A stretch of 64,000 nucleotides of DNA, from assembly GCF_029784165.1 (NCBI RefSeq), contig NC_073695.1, forward strand, positions 280,216,079-280,280,078, read 5' to 3'. A program made the position numbers and the translations under genes. Source of the DNA: Wyeomyia smithii (Eukaryota; Arthropoda; Insecta; Diptera; Culicidae). Positions 48,655 to 61,021 of the stretch are shown here, piece after piece. Position 1 is the first letter of the stretch, and each line of letters begins with the position of its first letter. The notes beneath the pieces were generated by a model. It was given only the letters and a program-made list of their open reading frames with translations. It had not been told where the DNA came from and did no database searches.

Positions 48655-49390
48655 AAACCAGATTTTATTGGATATTTCAATGTGTACTTACAAACAATGT
48701 GGCAGTAGGTAGAGCGGGGCTAGTTGGTCATTTTTGGTTAAAATGTTCTGTAACTTTTTGTAGATAATATTATATTAACTCATCACATGAAAATGTTGTG
48801 TTAATCTAGCTTCTATAAAAAATATGAACTAGATAAAACAGTTTGCAATTTTGTGGATATTTTATGATTTTTGAATCGATGTCAAATTGGTCAGCTAGCC
48901 CCTCAGGTAGGTTGTTCAGGGTGTGATGTAAGTTGACCATTTTTATTTCAGAAAGACAATTTAGTTAGGTATCCTACATCAATGCATTTGCGACAGCCTG
49001 TAGCAGCTGGGCTCTAAATCCCAAACCAGATTTTATTGGATATTTCAATGTGTACTTACAAACAATGTGGCAGTAGGTAGAGCGGGGCTAGTTGGTCATT
49101 TTTGGTTAAAATGTTCTGTAACTTTTTGTAGATAATATTATATTAACTCATCACATGAAAATGTTGTGTTAATCTAGCTTCTATAAAAAATATGAACTAG
49201 ATAAAACAGTTTGCAATTTTGTGGATATTTTATGATTTTTGAATCGATGTCAAATTGGTCAGCTAGCCCCTCAGGTAGGTTGTTCAGGGTGTGAAGTAAG
49301 TTGACCATTTTTATTTCAGAAAGACAATTTAGTTAGGTATCCTACATCAATGCATTTGCGACAGCCTGTAGCAGCTGGGCTCTAAATCCC
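48655..49390 (+). repeat. Tandem duplication, two 368-bp units
   Basis: 48655-49022 and 49023-49390 are identical by eye except for one base (GTGATGTAAG versus GTGAAGTAAG). AAACCA occurs at the start of each unit and just after the second, consistent with microhomology at the joint. Each unit contains the left TIR of the element ending at 50223. Confidence 0.93.
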
Positions 49391-50223
49391 AAACCATAAG
49401 AAAAATAACTCATAGTTGCATGAAAAAAAAAATGTTACTCTTGCATACCTAACGAGAAATATATGTTGAAATCGAGAGCAACATGGATTAAATTGAGAAC
49501 CGTGCCCGAATTATAGAGTCGCATCTGAATCACAAGCACAAAACTATAGATTCATTTCGTTTTGTTTTGTATTCACCCCAAAGTACGTCGAAATTTTCGT
49601 TAGGTAGGAGGCATTTGTCAAAGCATTAGTATGCGTTATAATTATTTTAGATTAATGATTCCGCATTTATAGTGTGTATCCTAAAACATTCATAAAAATA
49701 AAGATGAAATGAAGATAACTATTGCCAAATTGCTTATAGTTTAAAAAACAAAAATGGTTGCAAAGCAGGACGCATGCTTTTTTCGCTTGGCTTTAGTTTT
49801 GATCACAAAATGTACCGTCCCTGGAATTGCATACACTTTGTTACTTTGTTACTGTTCATCGATGATGTGCGTATGACCAACCAGCCCCGCTAGTATGTGA
49901 CCAACTAAATGAAAACTACTCAAAATATGTGAAAAAAAATTTTTGGCGAAACTTTGCTTTACTCAGCTCCAAACTAATAAAAAGAACTTTCATTATGCGT
50001 TGAGCCAGAGCCAGTTCAACTTGGAAACCTTGGAGTAGAATTGATGGCCAATTTGACTCCAACCAGTATTTCATTTTGTCAGTTGTTAGTTTCTTTGGTT
50101 ATCTGCTTCATTGAACACGATTTTTCCGATGCGTAGATTTAAAGATAAACACGATTTTTCCGACGCGTAGATTTAAAGATATCTTCATTGACCAACTTAC
50201 CCTGTGACCAACTAGCCCCGCTC
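48712..50223. mobile_element. TA-flanked TIR element with duplicated left end
   Basis: GAGCGGGGCTAGTTGGTCA (19 bp) at 48712 is matched by its perfect complement ending at 50223, with TA on each side (48710-48711 and 50224-50225). A second copy of the left TIR, at 49080, results from the 368-bp tandem duplication; before that event the element would have been about 1.14 kb. An internal GACCAACCAGCCCCGCTA near 49879 is a related inner repeat. No transposase frame is seen. Confidence 0.82.
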
Positions 50224-50225
50224 TA

Positions 50226-50884
50226 CCCTTTAAGCATAATGTAGACAGGACAAGCATAAAATTTGAACTGACTCGATTGTTCGCCACAGACGATTAATTA
50301 TTAAAGTATCTCACAAAGAGTATTCCATAACAGATTTCCAGATAACATGTGTGGACACGAGAGAACACCAAATAAACAAAATGTTAACAGCTTGTCGATA
50401 CACAATTGAAAAAGGGAAAATGACAAACAAAAGTTTTCACATTTCACGAATGACAAAGTTTAAACAATCTAAGAGTTGATCGGAAACAACGTGCTTTTAT
50501 TGGAAATATTGGATGTGGGAAAACTAAGCCTCAATCTCTACTTTATGAACATTGTATCCATTCGAAATAAAACGAAATAAATAAAGCAGATGTGTAGTTT
50601 GATACCAGAAGTGACCTTACTTCGAAACAAAAAGAAAAACCTTTATAGGTAGTTCGCTCAGAGGCACACATTCATATTCCTAACACAGTTTTACTCTCAC
50701 ACTCGCAGATACAGTTCAAATTGACAACCCGAGACAATAGTTAACGATAGATGATGAGCGGTTTTGAAAACTTTATCATATCATAGTAAAGGTAAAAACG
50801 AAGAATGAAGCTGCGCGAGGAAGATTGTTGTGAGTCTTCGACCTGTTATGAAACAGGTGTTTGTTTTGTCGAACATTAAAATTT
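50226..50884. other. Spacer
   Basis: AT-rich sequence with no recognised gene or repeat. Confidence 0.4.
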
Positions 50885-51095
50885 AAGCAAAGCCTTGGTG
50901 CTACATTCTGATTCGGAACTAGACCTTCTGTTTACTATACGCAGACTTCGCAGCCAACCGTTAATTGTACAGGACAATTGCGAGGCTAGCGCTACGATTC
51001 TACTGACACTAACAGTCTCTCCCGAGTCAAGACTCGAACCTACGGCGACCAGCTTGTTAGGCCTACACCGTACCTCAAGACCAGCTGGGAGAGTT
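50885..51095 (-). mobile_element. tRNA-derived SINE (minus strand, third family)
   Basis: On the minus strand an A-box-like TGGTCTTGAGG and a B-box-like GGTTCGAGTCTT lie in a tRNA-like head (CTAACAAGC anticodon-arm region). A conserved-looking body follows (GAGAGACTGTTAGTGTCAG), ending CACCAAGGCTTTGCTT. Sequence style agrees with mosquito SINEs as I recall them. The TSD is not clear. Confidence 0.72.
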
Positions 51096-52876
51096 TTTTG
51101 TTACGCATATCGTTGTTCTCATGTTTTATTCACGTAATATTATCAGAAGCAACTGATATGACGGTATATACGAAAAATCAAAATGAACCACAGAGACTCT
51201 GAATGTTTAGAAAACTTATTCATATCGTTTTTTTATTTGCTACTGCAATAAATTACATTATTCACTAAACAATGCCCAAACAGAGAGCGTTATTTCGAAT
51301 AATCAGAATGTATGGACGCCAATGGCGCCAAGTTGACCTTTTGTGGTATCATGTTTAAAATGAAGTATTCTGCAAACGGAAAAAAATCTTTTTTTATTAA
51401 CTCGCGTATAATGATCTAACTCGCGTTAGATCGTTAACTCGCGTATCTGATCAGAGCGATGCCCTTATTTCGGTTTATTTGAAGAGCACAGAATCTGGAA
51501 GGAAGATTGCTAAAAAATATGGGGTTTAGGCTCGAAGAGAATAAGGCTATGAAAGGAACAAATAACAGATTACTCCATAAAAAAATAAAAGGGTAAAAAG
51601 AGATGATTTGATTCATAAACCTACCTACAAAATACTGAATTTTTGAAACATATTTTGATATATATATTACTCATGCTTTTCATTTGCTGGTCATTCATTA
51701 TAAGTAGATTTTGATGTGCTATTCAAAGTAAGTTTTCTGTGAACACTTAGCATGATACGAAGCACTACATTCACAGTAGTGTTACAATTCTTCTGATACT
51801 TATATATGTATAATGACTCTACTATTCATTATTTTTATTTAATAATATCGTCACAAATTAGGTCTTCGATTAAAAACGCGCTTTGTGTTGAGAATGCATA
51901 GTGAATGGGCTTACGAAGAAATTTACAGTATTGAGTAGAGTGGGCTCTGGTCTGGTAGTACATATACTGATTTATGAACAAGTAGTAAAATATAGACAGT
52001 GAGCAAAGGTAAGGAGAAATTATAAAGGGAAATCCAGTATACCGTCACCATCACCGGAGGAAATGCCACACGAAAGATAAATCCTACTGAAGCATCATCA
52101 AAATCGATTACATTCTTCACATAATTCATGCTCGTCTGAACGACTTTTTCCTGTTTCCGCGACTCTACAGTGTCTCAGTACCAGGGAGGGTATTTTTTCA
52201 TCTTCATTCTAAAAGCACCAGTGGAAAGTAAATATTGTCCTTTCAATCATTCTGATGATTTTAGCATTTCAAACAAACAGCGAGCGCGATGAAAGGGAAA
52301 CGGAAACGAAATAACGACAACAGCATCAACAGCTAGGGAAATCAAAGCCTTGGCAATCCTATGAGCACTTTGGCCACAAGCATGGATTGGCATAAAAAAT
52401 CACTGTACGTACAACAGGGTGACTGATGGAAATGTGGTCTTCGAGGATACTCCATGGAAGCTTCCCACAGTAGTAGGTGCGAACTAGGTGCAGTTGCTCT
52501 ATGGTATGCTCCGGATGGATTTGAACACGTTGCCAACCTTCGGAGACGTGATTTTTACCCTTTCAACTTTAGCTTTACCAGCCAGAAATGGATTTGCTGT
52601 TACTTCGATATTCTATGCAAATTACATAGAATCGTTGAAGCTGATCCAAAAAAACTTGTTTGTCTCATCTTCCACTTCACACAGGAGCTCTTTTGGGTAG
52701 AAATGAAGAACAAATAGGCAATTTATAAAAACCAAATAAACTCATTCGATCATCATGATTATGGGCTTAAGCATTGGATGACTTTGAAATTTCTGTAGTA
52801 AAACTAATCAAGTTCTGTAATGTTCTGAAATCTTGAATGATTAACGTTGAGGGATACCGTGCTTTATAATAGAATG
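51096..52876. other. Anonymous stretch
   Basis: No gene recognised. TAACTCGCGT recurs three times between about 51400 and 51440. Confidence 0.4.
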
Positions 52877-52960
52877 ACGCATATGTAGTTGACTATAGTG
52901 TGAATCACACATATGTAGTTGACTATAGTGTGAATCACGCATATATAGTAGACTAATTTA
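52877..52960 (+). repeat. 30-bp tandem repeat, ~2.8 units
   Basis: The unit ACGCATATGTAGTTGACTAT... (30 bp) starts at 52877, 52907 and 52937; the third copy is degenerate and short. Confidence 0.9.
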
Positions 52961-55143
52961 GCGTTGTTTAGATTGATCAGTCTTTCTGACCATGGCCATT
53001 TCATGGCCAATAAATTTCGTTATTGGTATCAGGGCTTTATGAAAACATATGCTTCTTTTGCGATAGTTAAAAAAGTCAATCAAATAATTCGTATTAATTT
53101 TCGCATGAAACTTGTACCTGGAATACGGCAGTTAAAGAACAGTGGGGATCAACAGCAAAACTGCAAAATGATGATATTATGAGATAGTATATCCTTTTCC
53201 TATGCATCTCATTATGCATCTGAAAAACATCTACCAGCGTATTTTTCCATTTTTTGAAGTGCCTTTATTAACTATCCATTAGCGGCTACAAGAGTCATGT
53301 AAAAAAAGCTTCATGCTTTATTCTAAAATTCACCAAATGTCATTCACGAACATTTTTACTCACATTGATTATGACAAGAAAACGAAACGGAATTGAGCTA
53401 GTTTTTTTTTATCTTTCTGAAACACTCTACACTGGCTGAAAGAATACTACCGACCATTTTTCACTTATATATTGTCGGTTTGTAAGAAAAATTCTCCTGC
53501 AAAATTAAATCATGTCTTTTGCAGGGGAATGCCTTTTATTTCATTGCCGTAGGCCAGCTTAAAGATAACAGCAGACGACTGAGTCAAATTTCCACTTTCG
53601 TTCTTTCTATCTTTATTCGCTTTTTTACTGCACTTATTATCGCTCAGAAGATAATTAGTTGGCTGGTTTGCTGGTTGGCTAACTGGATAGCTAGCTGGAT
53701 GGAGTACTACCAGCATCAGAAGATGAAAATGAGTGTTAAAATGAGATTTTTCCTGCGATAATGTTTGTGGTGCAATTTATATTTGGTTTCGTATAAATTG
53801 CTTATAAGTCAGCTGCAAAAGTTTCCATCAGCCATGGGCTAAACACCATTGAAGGTGAAAGGAGGAGAGTATTCGAAGTCATAATTAGATGCTTTAGTTT
53901 ATATTCAAATTTAAAAAATAATGTAGAATCACCGCGTTCTGGTGAAATATTTTTTGAGGATGCATGAGTATTTTAGTTCAAAACTTTTTCATCATGCACC
54001 CAACAAAACTCTTCAGATGGTGTAATATTGCAGTTATAAACATGTTAGCATAAATTCTGGTACCACCTGTGCAGTCTATCTTCCCTGACTTTTAAACTGT
54101 GCGCGTACCAAGTTTTCAACTTATACTTTTTCAGAAAAGTAAATAAATTTCAGTCGTTTTTCCTACTCCATCCGAAATAAATTTGTGCATTTAACACTTC
54201 AACTGACATGCAACAAAGAGGCGGCTCAGGATACACCTGCTCGTAAAACTGTTCGTGCTATTTGTGCTTACGAAAATAGACGACTTGGTTTGTAGGTCAA
54301 CATGGAAGCTGGTAGTGCCGAGGTGGAAATTAACAGTACCTTCAACCCAAGTGCCGTTTTTTACAGGTAGGAATTTGGATGGAGTTTATCTCCAAACAGA
54401 TGCCACTGGGGGCGTGATGCTTCGAAATACAAGTGTTTAATTTTGGGCGGACCGGCATTCCACACGAAAGGATGAATCAAAGTTATGTTCAAAATTGTGT
54501 TTCTTTACCGTATTCAAATTTTGTGCAAATTCCAGAAGACGTTTCAACTGTAACTTATGGATTTATGTTCATGTTCAAAGTAATGCAGGTCCTTAACTTT
54601 CTAGACTAGGTCTTTTACGCTGCTGATCCTAATCTGATGAGCCATTCCCTGCCAAATGACCTATCGTCCAATATCGATCCCTAGTTATTTGAGTGAAACT
54701 TTACTCATGCTTAGCAAACTGAGTATTTTCCGCGAGTGGAAATACATACAGGATCAAGAGTAACTTTCTCGAAGGGTGTATGTATTTTGGCATTGTATCT
54801 TTTAGTTGTAAAGTAAAGGAACATGTTGTGCATAGGATATTGTTAAAGCTTAAAAAAACTTAAATTAATCCACCTAGCGGTCAGATTCAGCCTTTCTCTT
54901 TTAAACTTAATATTTGTAAAAATAGATTTACTTGAACGCTTTAATTTAATAAAAATATATTCATTCTTAGGGTTCTAAAATATTTATGTTGTAATTGAAG
55001 TAGAAAATATGAAATTTGACGTAATGTTAGTGCTTAAGAAATAGCGAAATAAAAGAAATGACTCTTTTGAACAATTTAATCACGAGCAATAACGGAAACG
55101 TTCGAATAATACGATACCAGATTTAAATTATGTTCAAAGCAGG
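52961..55143. other. Anonymous AT-rich stretch
   Basis: No recognisable coding frame, RNA gene or repeat end. Confidence 0.4.
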
Positions 55144-55145
55144 TA

Positions 55146-55980
55146 GGGGAAAGTAGGTAAAGACACCTTAAGTCTCAACCTAACCTAGGTTATTAACTTA
55201 GGTATTGCGTTTTAGATCGCCGTAGTCATACAAATCGAAACTAAAGCTCAATTGTTATCGTAATTATCTTTGGTACTAGTGAACTTTCTCCAGGTTTTAG
55301 GAGTCGTACACAAATTACGTAACGCTAAAAACCTAGATTTCAGGCCCCCTATGTAACGATAAGTTACGTTCGATATGACTCCCCCCCCTCGATATAACAA
55401 CCTGTCCCCCCCTCCAAATTTGCAATTTTGAGCATACATCACAGTTACGTAACGATCTCAACTACCCCCCCCCCCCTATGTAACAATAAGTAACGCAGAC
55501 TTAACCCCCCTCCCCCCTTCATGCGTTACGTAATTTGTGTATGACGCCTTATGTGTTTTGAGTCTTAAAAAAAATATGACTTTAAATTACAGTTTTTGAC
55601 ATGGTTGGGAAAGACGAACACCTGGGGTGGGTGAGATGGACACTACGATGGTAAAGGTGTACTACCGCAAAAAAAATTTTGCTCATTACGTATTATTGTT
55701 TTTTAACTGTTCTACGTTGTTGGAGTTAATCTATACATCACGTGAATAATTTGGAAGAGTAAGCTAGGATGAAGACAAAAAATTATTGTATCGTGCCGTG
55801 TCAAATATACTATTATTAAATTTGACAGTTAGCTCGCTGAAAACCAACATTGCATCTCAAAAGTATTGACACACTACTAAGAAGGTATTTGCATCACTCA
55901 ACAATCATGATACATTCTAGTTTGTGAAACATTGAAAGTGTCCATCTTACCCACAGTGTCCGTCTTTACCTACTTTCCCC
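55146..55980. mobile_element. TA-flanked TIR element with nested Harbinger-type MITE
   Basis: Left end GGGGAAAGTAGGTAAAGAC and right end GTCTTTACCTACTTTCCCC are perfect complements, with TA outside each (55144-55145 and 55981-55982). An inner block near 55612-55650 (GAAAGACGAACACC..GGGTGAGATGGACACT) resembles the inverted right end again. Without the nested MITE the element is about 0.58 kb. No transposase is present. The motif GTGCCGTGTCAAATATACT near 55793 echoes the 3' end of the I-like LINE. Confidence 0.82.
55300..55548. mobile_element. PIF/Harbinger-type MITE (249 bp), TTA TSD
   Basis: TIRs GGAGTCGTACACAAATTACG and CGTAATTTGTGTATGACGCC pair over about 25 bp, with TTA on both sides (55297-55299 and 55549-55551). 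A 3-bp TWA duplication is the Harbinger signature. The interior has C-rich runs (CCCCCCCC) and repeated GTAACG/AAGTTACG blocks. It sits inside the older TA-flanked element. Confidence 0.85.
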
Positions 55981-55982
55981 TA

Positions 55983-58900
55983 TAGTTTTAAATAGTCTTC
56001 AAGTGCCACCACACGGACGCCAACACACCACTGCAATAGTTTCTAATGTCGTTTTCGTTTTTGCGGTGTAGCTACACCGCGGACTGCACTTTGTCCTATA
56101 ACTGTTTTTTTTTCATTTTCCGGACTATTCCGGATTGCCCTTTTTCTGTCCCGGACAGTCCGCGAAAGAACAGAGTGCAGTTTTGAAGACACCAATCAAA
56201 ATCAAAATCAAAATAAAAAAAAATGTGTCAAAATCGGTTTGTTTTGATTGTTATCATTGATTTTTACACCATACCATCATCGTTCACTACCTATGCATAT
56301 TCTTGCAAATTAATATTAAGTTCAGTAAATTGGTTAAATTTTCGTACAGTAGCACAAACGCGACAAAAAGACAATGGCGATAATGACCAAAACAAAACAA
56401 AGTGACAGCTACCTCTGGTATTACGCACATCATTGCAACTGCTCGGAAAGTGTTTTTTTCAGCTTCAAAGTGTAGTCCGGGACGGTATAGTCCTGCCGTA
56501 AAAACCAGCTTTTTGGATGTAAATAGTTGCCGAAGTCGTTTAATATAATTGGAATGCAATCCTACTAGAGAATGTTGAATTGAAAAAAAGGAAAAACCCA
56601 ATTCATTTGGGTTCGTGTTTGTTTGTCTTTGTTGTAATGCAAAAGAAATTCGTCTCGTTGTGCATTAAATTTATTCTAATCTATTTGTTCACAAAAAAAT
56701 AAGTTAAAACGGGTGCCCGCCCTCCCATAATTGATAATATGCTAATCGAATCGAGCTGCGATTGGTTCCTGCTATCCCATTCAGTGGTACAAGAAAAATC
56801 ATTTAGTCGATCAGATAGTATCGCACTAATAGCACTGCCTGCTGTGATCAGCAACGCCTCTCGGTTAGTGGTAGAATGTTTTACCGTCGTCCGTAGTTAA
56901 GCCCGTTTTCAGTTGGTCGATTCTTGTTTCCGTTCAGGAACCTATAACATTCTGCTCTACGGTTGGTGTGCCGCGTCGAGCTACAGGAAAAAATTCAATT
57001 AAAATACATGATTTTATCTAATCTTTTCATCTGTTTTGTGGTTAATGTCCATGCTATTTCCAAACAACTTACCATTGACCGTTACCAGAGTTTGATTCTG
57101 TTCTATGAAGGACCAAAAATTGAAAAAAGATATCATTTGCTCAGGCCAGAAGTTAATGAAATATTCCACGCTTTTCGTGTAAAGCTCAAAATAAATCGAA
57201 GACTAAAATTAAACACAAATTTTGATTAAGGTTTGCAATTTCCGTACGATTGCACCCTCAGTTCGTGGTTATCGGTTGAATATTGATTGCCTTCGTGTAA
57301 AATACGTTGTTTGACTGAAATAGAATTATTGGGTATTGGTGTTCATCACCAAATGTCAAGGTGTATTTAATGTTTGCATTTGTATAAAGCCATTCACATT
57401 TCAAGTGGTATGGGGCAATCCACATTTCAGGAGGATTATTTTTCAAATTCTTTTCTCCATGTTTACTAAAAGACAAATTTTTGATTATTTTGGTAAAGTT
57501 TTTTTTTTTAAGAACTTTCTCGTTTTATTGAAATGGTTCAATATATGATTGTATATGTATTAGGTCATAGCTATAAAAGCGATAGCAATTCTATGGATAA
57601 TCTTTGACATGCAGAGTTGCAGTTGAATCTGGTATTTAGAGATGACTGGCATTAACAGTATATGAGAAATCGTATCAATTCATAATCATTTTCCAATGTT
57701 CAAATACTCACGAAATAACTGTCTATAACTTTCATGGAGATCTTATACCAATCAAATTAAAGTTCACGCTGTCATGAGTGTTTAGTTATTTTTTTGTAGT
57801 TTTCATAAAAAATAAAGTTTTTGAAAAATGATGTTTTTTTTTCTTTTACCATTTTTTTCATAGAACCGTTTAGCTGCTCACGTATGATTCACGTATTTTA
57901 TAAGAAAATACTTAGTAAGTATCTATTCTCACTAGAATGTTAATTGTTATATGTTACAAAAATTTTGAAGAACTGTATCGGAACATAAATTACATAAATA
58001 TTTCAATGCAACCTCTGATTAGCTTCTTTGCTAGAACATCCGGATTCGAACTGAAGCACGAAGAACAGAGTAAGCCCCGAAGACCATCTCTTCACTTGTT
58101 AAAATTGAAAGCACTATTGAAATCTATTGCGATATTTGAACAAGCAAATGGAAACACTGCAAAACCGCTATCTTCTCTTTCACAGAATCAGCACTGATTG
58201 GACCGGTAGCTGTAAAATGCCCCCAGGGAGCGGGAACGGTACCGGAACACAACAAAAAATCCACACTGTTTCATCATCTACCGTAAACACTAACGGCTAT
58301 GGTACAATAACAACGAGACAAGGAAGAAAGTAGCATCAAAATGTTATGTAAATAATTGTTGAATCCTCCCAGCGCTATAGTTGGTGGGGACCTTAATAAA
58401 GACTTAACGTGGGCGGATTCAACAACCGACCAGAACAGGGTCGAGTACCAATGACAAAATAAACACTGTGTCCACTCAGCAATTTCTGGTTGGTAGCCTT
58501 TATTGCCTCGTTTCCTATGGTCGTAGTGCCGTTTGCCTTCTCCAACAAGTTCCTCCATGTTGAAAGAGAGAGAGGGAGGAAGAGAAATAGCTCTTGTCCT
58601 ACGGGTTTCTTGACTAACAAGGATTGGCACCACAGCAGGGTGTAGAAAAACAAACTCTACCGTAGTTGGAACGTATTTCGTGTCAGTTTCTCAAAACCAT
58701 TTTGGAGCGAGAAAGTATGTCTGTGTCACAAGATGGGCCAAATGACTGTTATAGGTTCGTTCTTTTGAACAATGAGGCAGATCAAATGTGTCGTCTAAAT
58801 GTCTTTCCTATTGTGTAAGTGTGTTTAGCCTGAGAGGCGATACTCAACTGCCAGTTAGACAGACCCTGTTACGGTGGAACGAAATCAATCGTTTAGGATT

Positions 58901-61019
58901 ACTTAACTGGTTCAACTCGAATGGTTATAGATTGAATGGAAATGCTAATAATATTGCATGATGTAGCATGGGTTGATAATAGAGGTATAGTATTGCGTAT
59001 TTTCTAAAATAGCTAAAAAATATTATTGTTCAAGGAATATAATTTGCGATTCTACCTCTAACCCATTCCTCGCTTTGATTACAGTTTAACCAGGCCTTAG
59101 AGACACCTATGCTTTTGCACTGGGTTGTATTTTTGTGGCTCCACTTCAATTTCGAACCCACCGTGGTTCCAATATTCTGCTTGTTATTTTTCGGTCATAT
59201 AAAAATGGCGTCTTTTCATAGGCCTGAGATTAACAGTTGAACAACCATATTTGAAATTGTGAACAATGGAACTGGTTAAAGAGCAGATAGATCTTTAATA
59301 CGCAATACAATTTGTGCAGCTAGCTGGCATCTCGTCATGTTTCAAGGGTTAACATCTCAGCGTGTGTGTAAACGAGATAGCATATCACCGCCACTTTTCA
59401 TACGTATAACATAGCATCTGTCAATGGGGCCCGCAAGTCGTGGATCCGCTGCGATGATAGTTGCGATGAAACAAAGCAAAGAGATGCCGACTAGCTGAGT
59501 TTGTGCCAATTGTGCATGTATTTGATGAGTGAGTGAGATAAGAGCTTGATGAATTGATGGATGGATATTTTTCAAGCCAACAGTTGATGACCAGAAGAGA
59601 ATTAGTTCTTGATTGGTTGCAAACCAATTGTTCATCGCTCAAAAGTTCGGCTGTTTACGGGAAAGTAATTAATTTCTGTTCTGACGTAGAACTACGTTTA
59701 TCTGGAAGTTAGGTACCTGAATTTGAAAATCTAGTAGTTCAACCAGGGAAAAGTGGTCAAGTTTTGAGCGCTTTTATTTCAGTCATTTATAATCAGGTTA
59801 TCGAGGTTCTGCCATCAATCGATCAGAAATTCTTTACGGTTAAATTTGTAAAACAAAAACAACCTATTGTTTGAGATACACTATTGAAAAATTGGTAAAT
59901 AACATCGATTGTCTAAATCATACCGGTCAGCCAACCACTACCTATCTTCCCAAGCACAGCCGACACTAACGGAAACAACCGATCTGACCTTGTAATCGAT
60001 TTTTTGTAGTTGTTGTCACTTTCTGTTTCTGATGCTTTTTTACTTCCCTTGCCATTCTCTTCTCTTCTTAACTTCACCCTCTTTCCAACAAACTGACGAA
60101 ACCTTGATATAAAAGGTACATTCGAACATTTCACCCCATCATTTTCATTCTAAAACCGTACCAGTGACGTACGAACGCTAATTGCTAGCCGTTGAAAGGA
60201 GGAAACACAAAATAGTACCGGTCATCTCGTGCCAGGTTTCACCCGTAATACTGGTGGCTGTTAGTAGAACATGGCTACTGCAAAAGTATTAAAATGGCTG
60301 AAATTCGGGCCTTAATAAGCAGAGCACAAGAATCATCGGCAACTGGCACCTTTTGGTGCCTCAAAGTGTTGTAATTGAAGTGGCTAGTTGAATTTTTTTT
60401 TTACAAAACGTTGCTGATAGCAGGGAAAGCCTTGCAAATAAGCATATTTTTCTTGGTGTTCATTTTTCGACAGCGGCTGGTGCAGTGAATCGTTCTGGTC
60501 TCAAATACCGAATAGATTCGTATTTGCTGTTTACTGAGAAAGGGAGAATCTACCGAATTCGCTAATTCAAATGTTTGTCTTTGTCATTACAAGCTACGAA
60601 CAAATGCTTTTCTAATTCGAATATTTGCGAAGTGCAGATGCCAATATAAATAAGGTTTCATTTACATACTTTATTTATATTAATTATTATTCAAAGCGCT
60701 CTAATGTCTCAACAAATAAAACTGCACTGTTGGATAAAAATATAGAAAAATACAGTAGTCCTACGTCACGCGGTCGTGTCTATGATACATACCTCCTACT
60801 TTTTTTTTTATTTTAGAGATGGTTTAGCGTAGTTGTCATGTGCTCTAGGAAGCAAAAGTTAAGTCATGTTTCGGAAGTGAACAACAAGACAAACCAAACA
60901 AAAGTCTTCAATAGATGATTCCAATGACAAATGGTTGTCAACGATAATAGTAATACAACTCGTATCTATCGGTTCAAACAGCTGTGCTATTATAATTATA
61001 ATTATTCTAAAATTTGTTG
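55983..61019. other. 5-kb anonymous stretch
   Basis: Open frames up to ~119 codons (such as 58274-58633) have no recognisable family. An 18-bp perfect palindrome GCGGTGTAGCTACACCGC lies at 56063-56080. No repeat boundaries found. Confidence 0.4.
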
Positions 61020-61021
61020 TA

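Noticed and set aside
55785..55815. Truncated I-like LINE 3' end (GTGCCGTGTCAAATATACT)
   Set aside because: The match to the LINE tail near 47155 is only about 20 bp and lies inside a TIR element; too short to annotate as a separate insertion.
58274..58653. Overlapping minus-strand frames of 119 and 86 codons
   Set aside because: Two different frames cover the same DNA, neither has a known motif, and there is no splice or poly(A) context to favour one.
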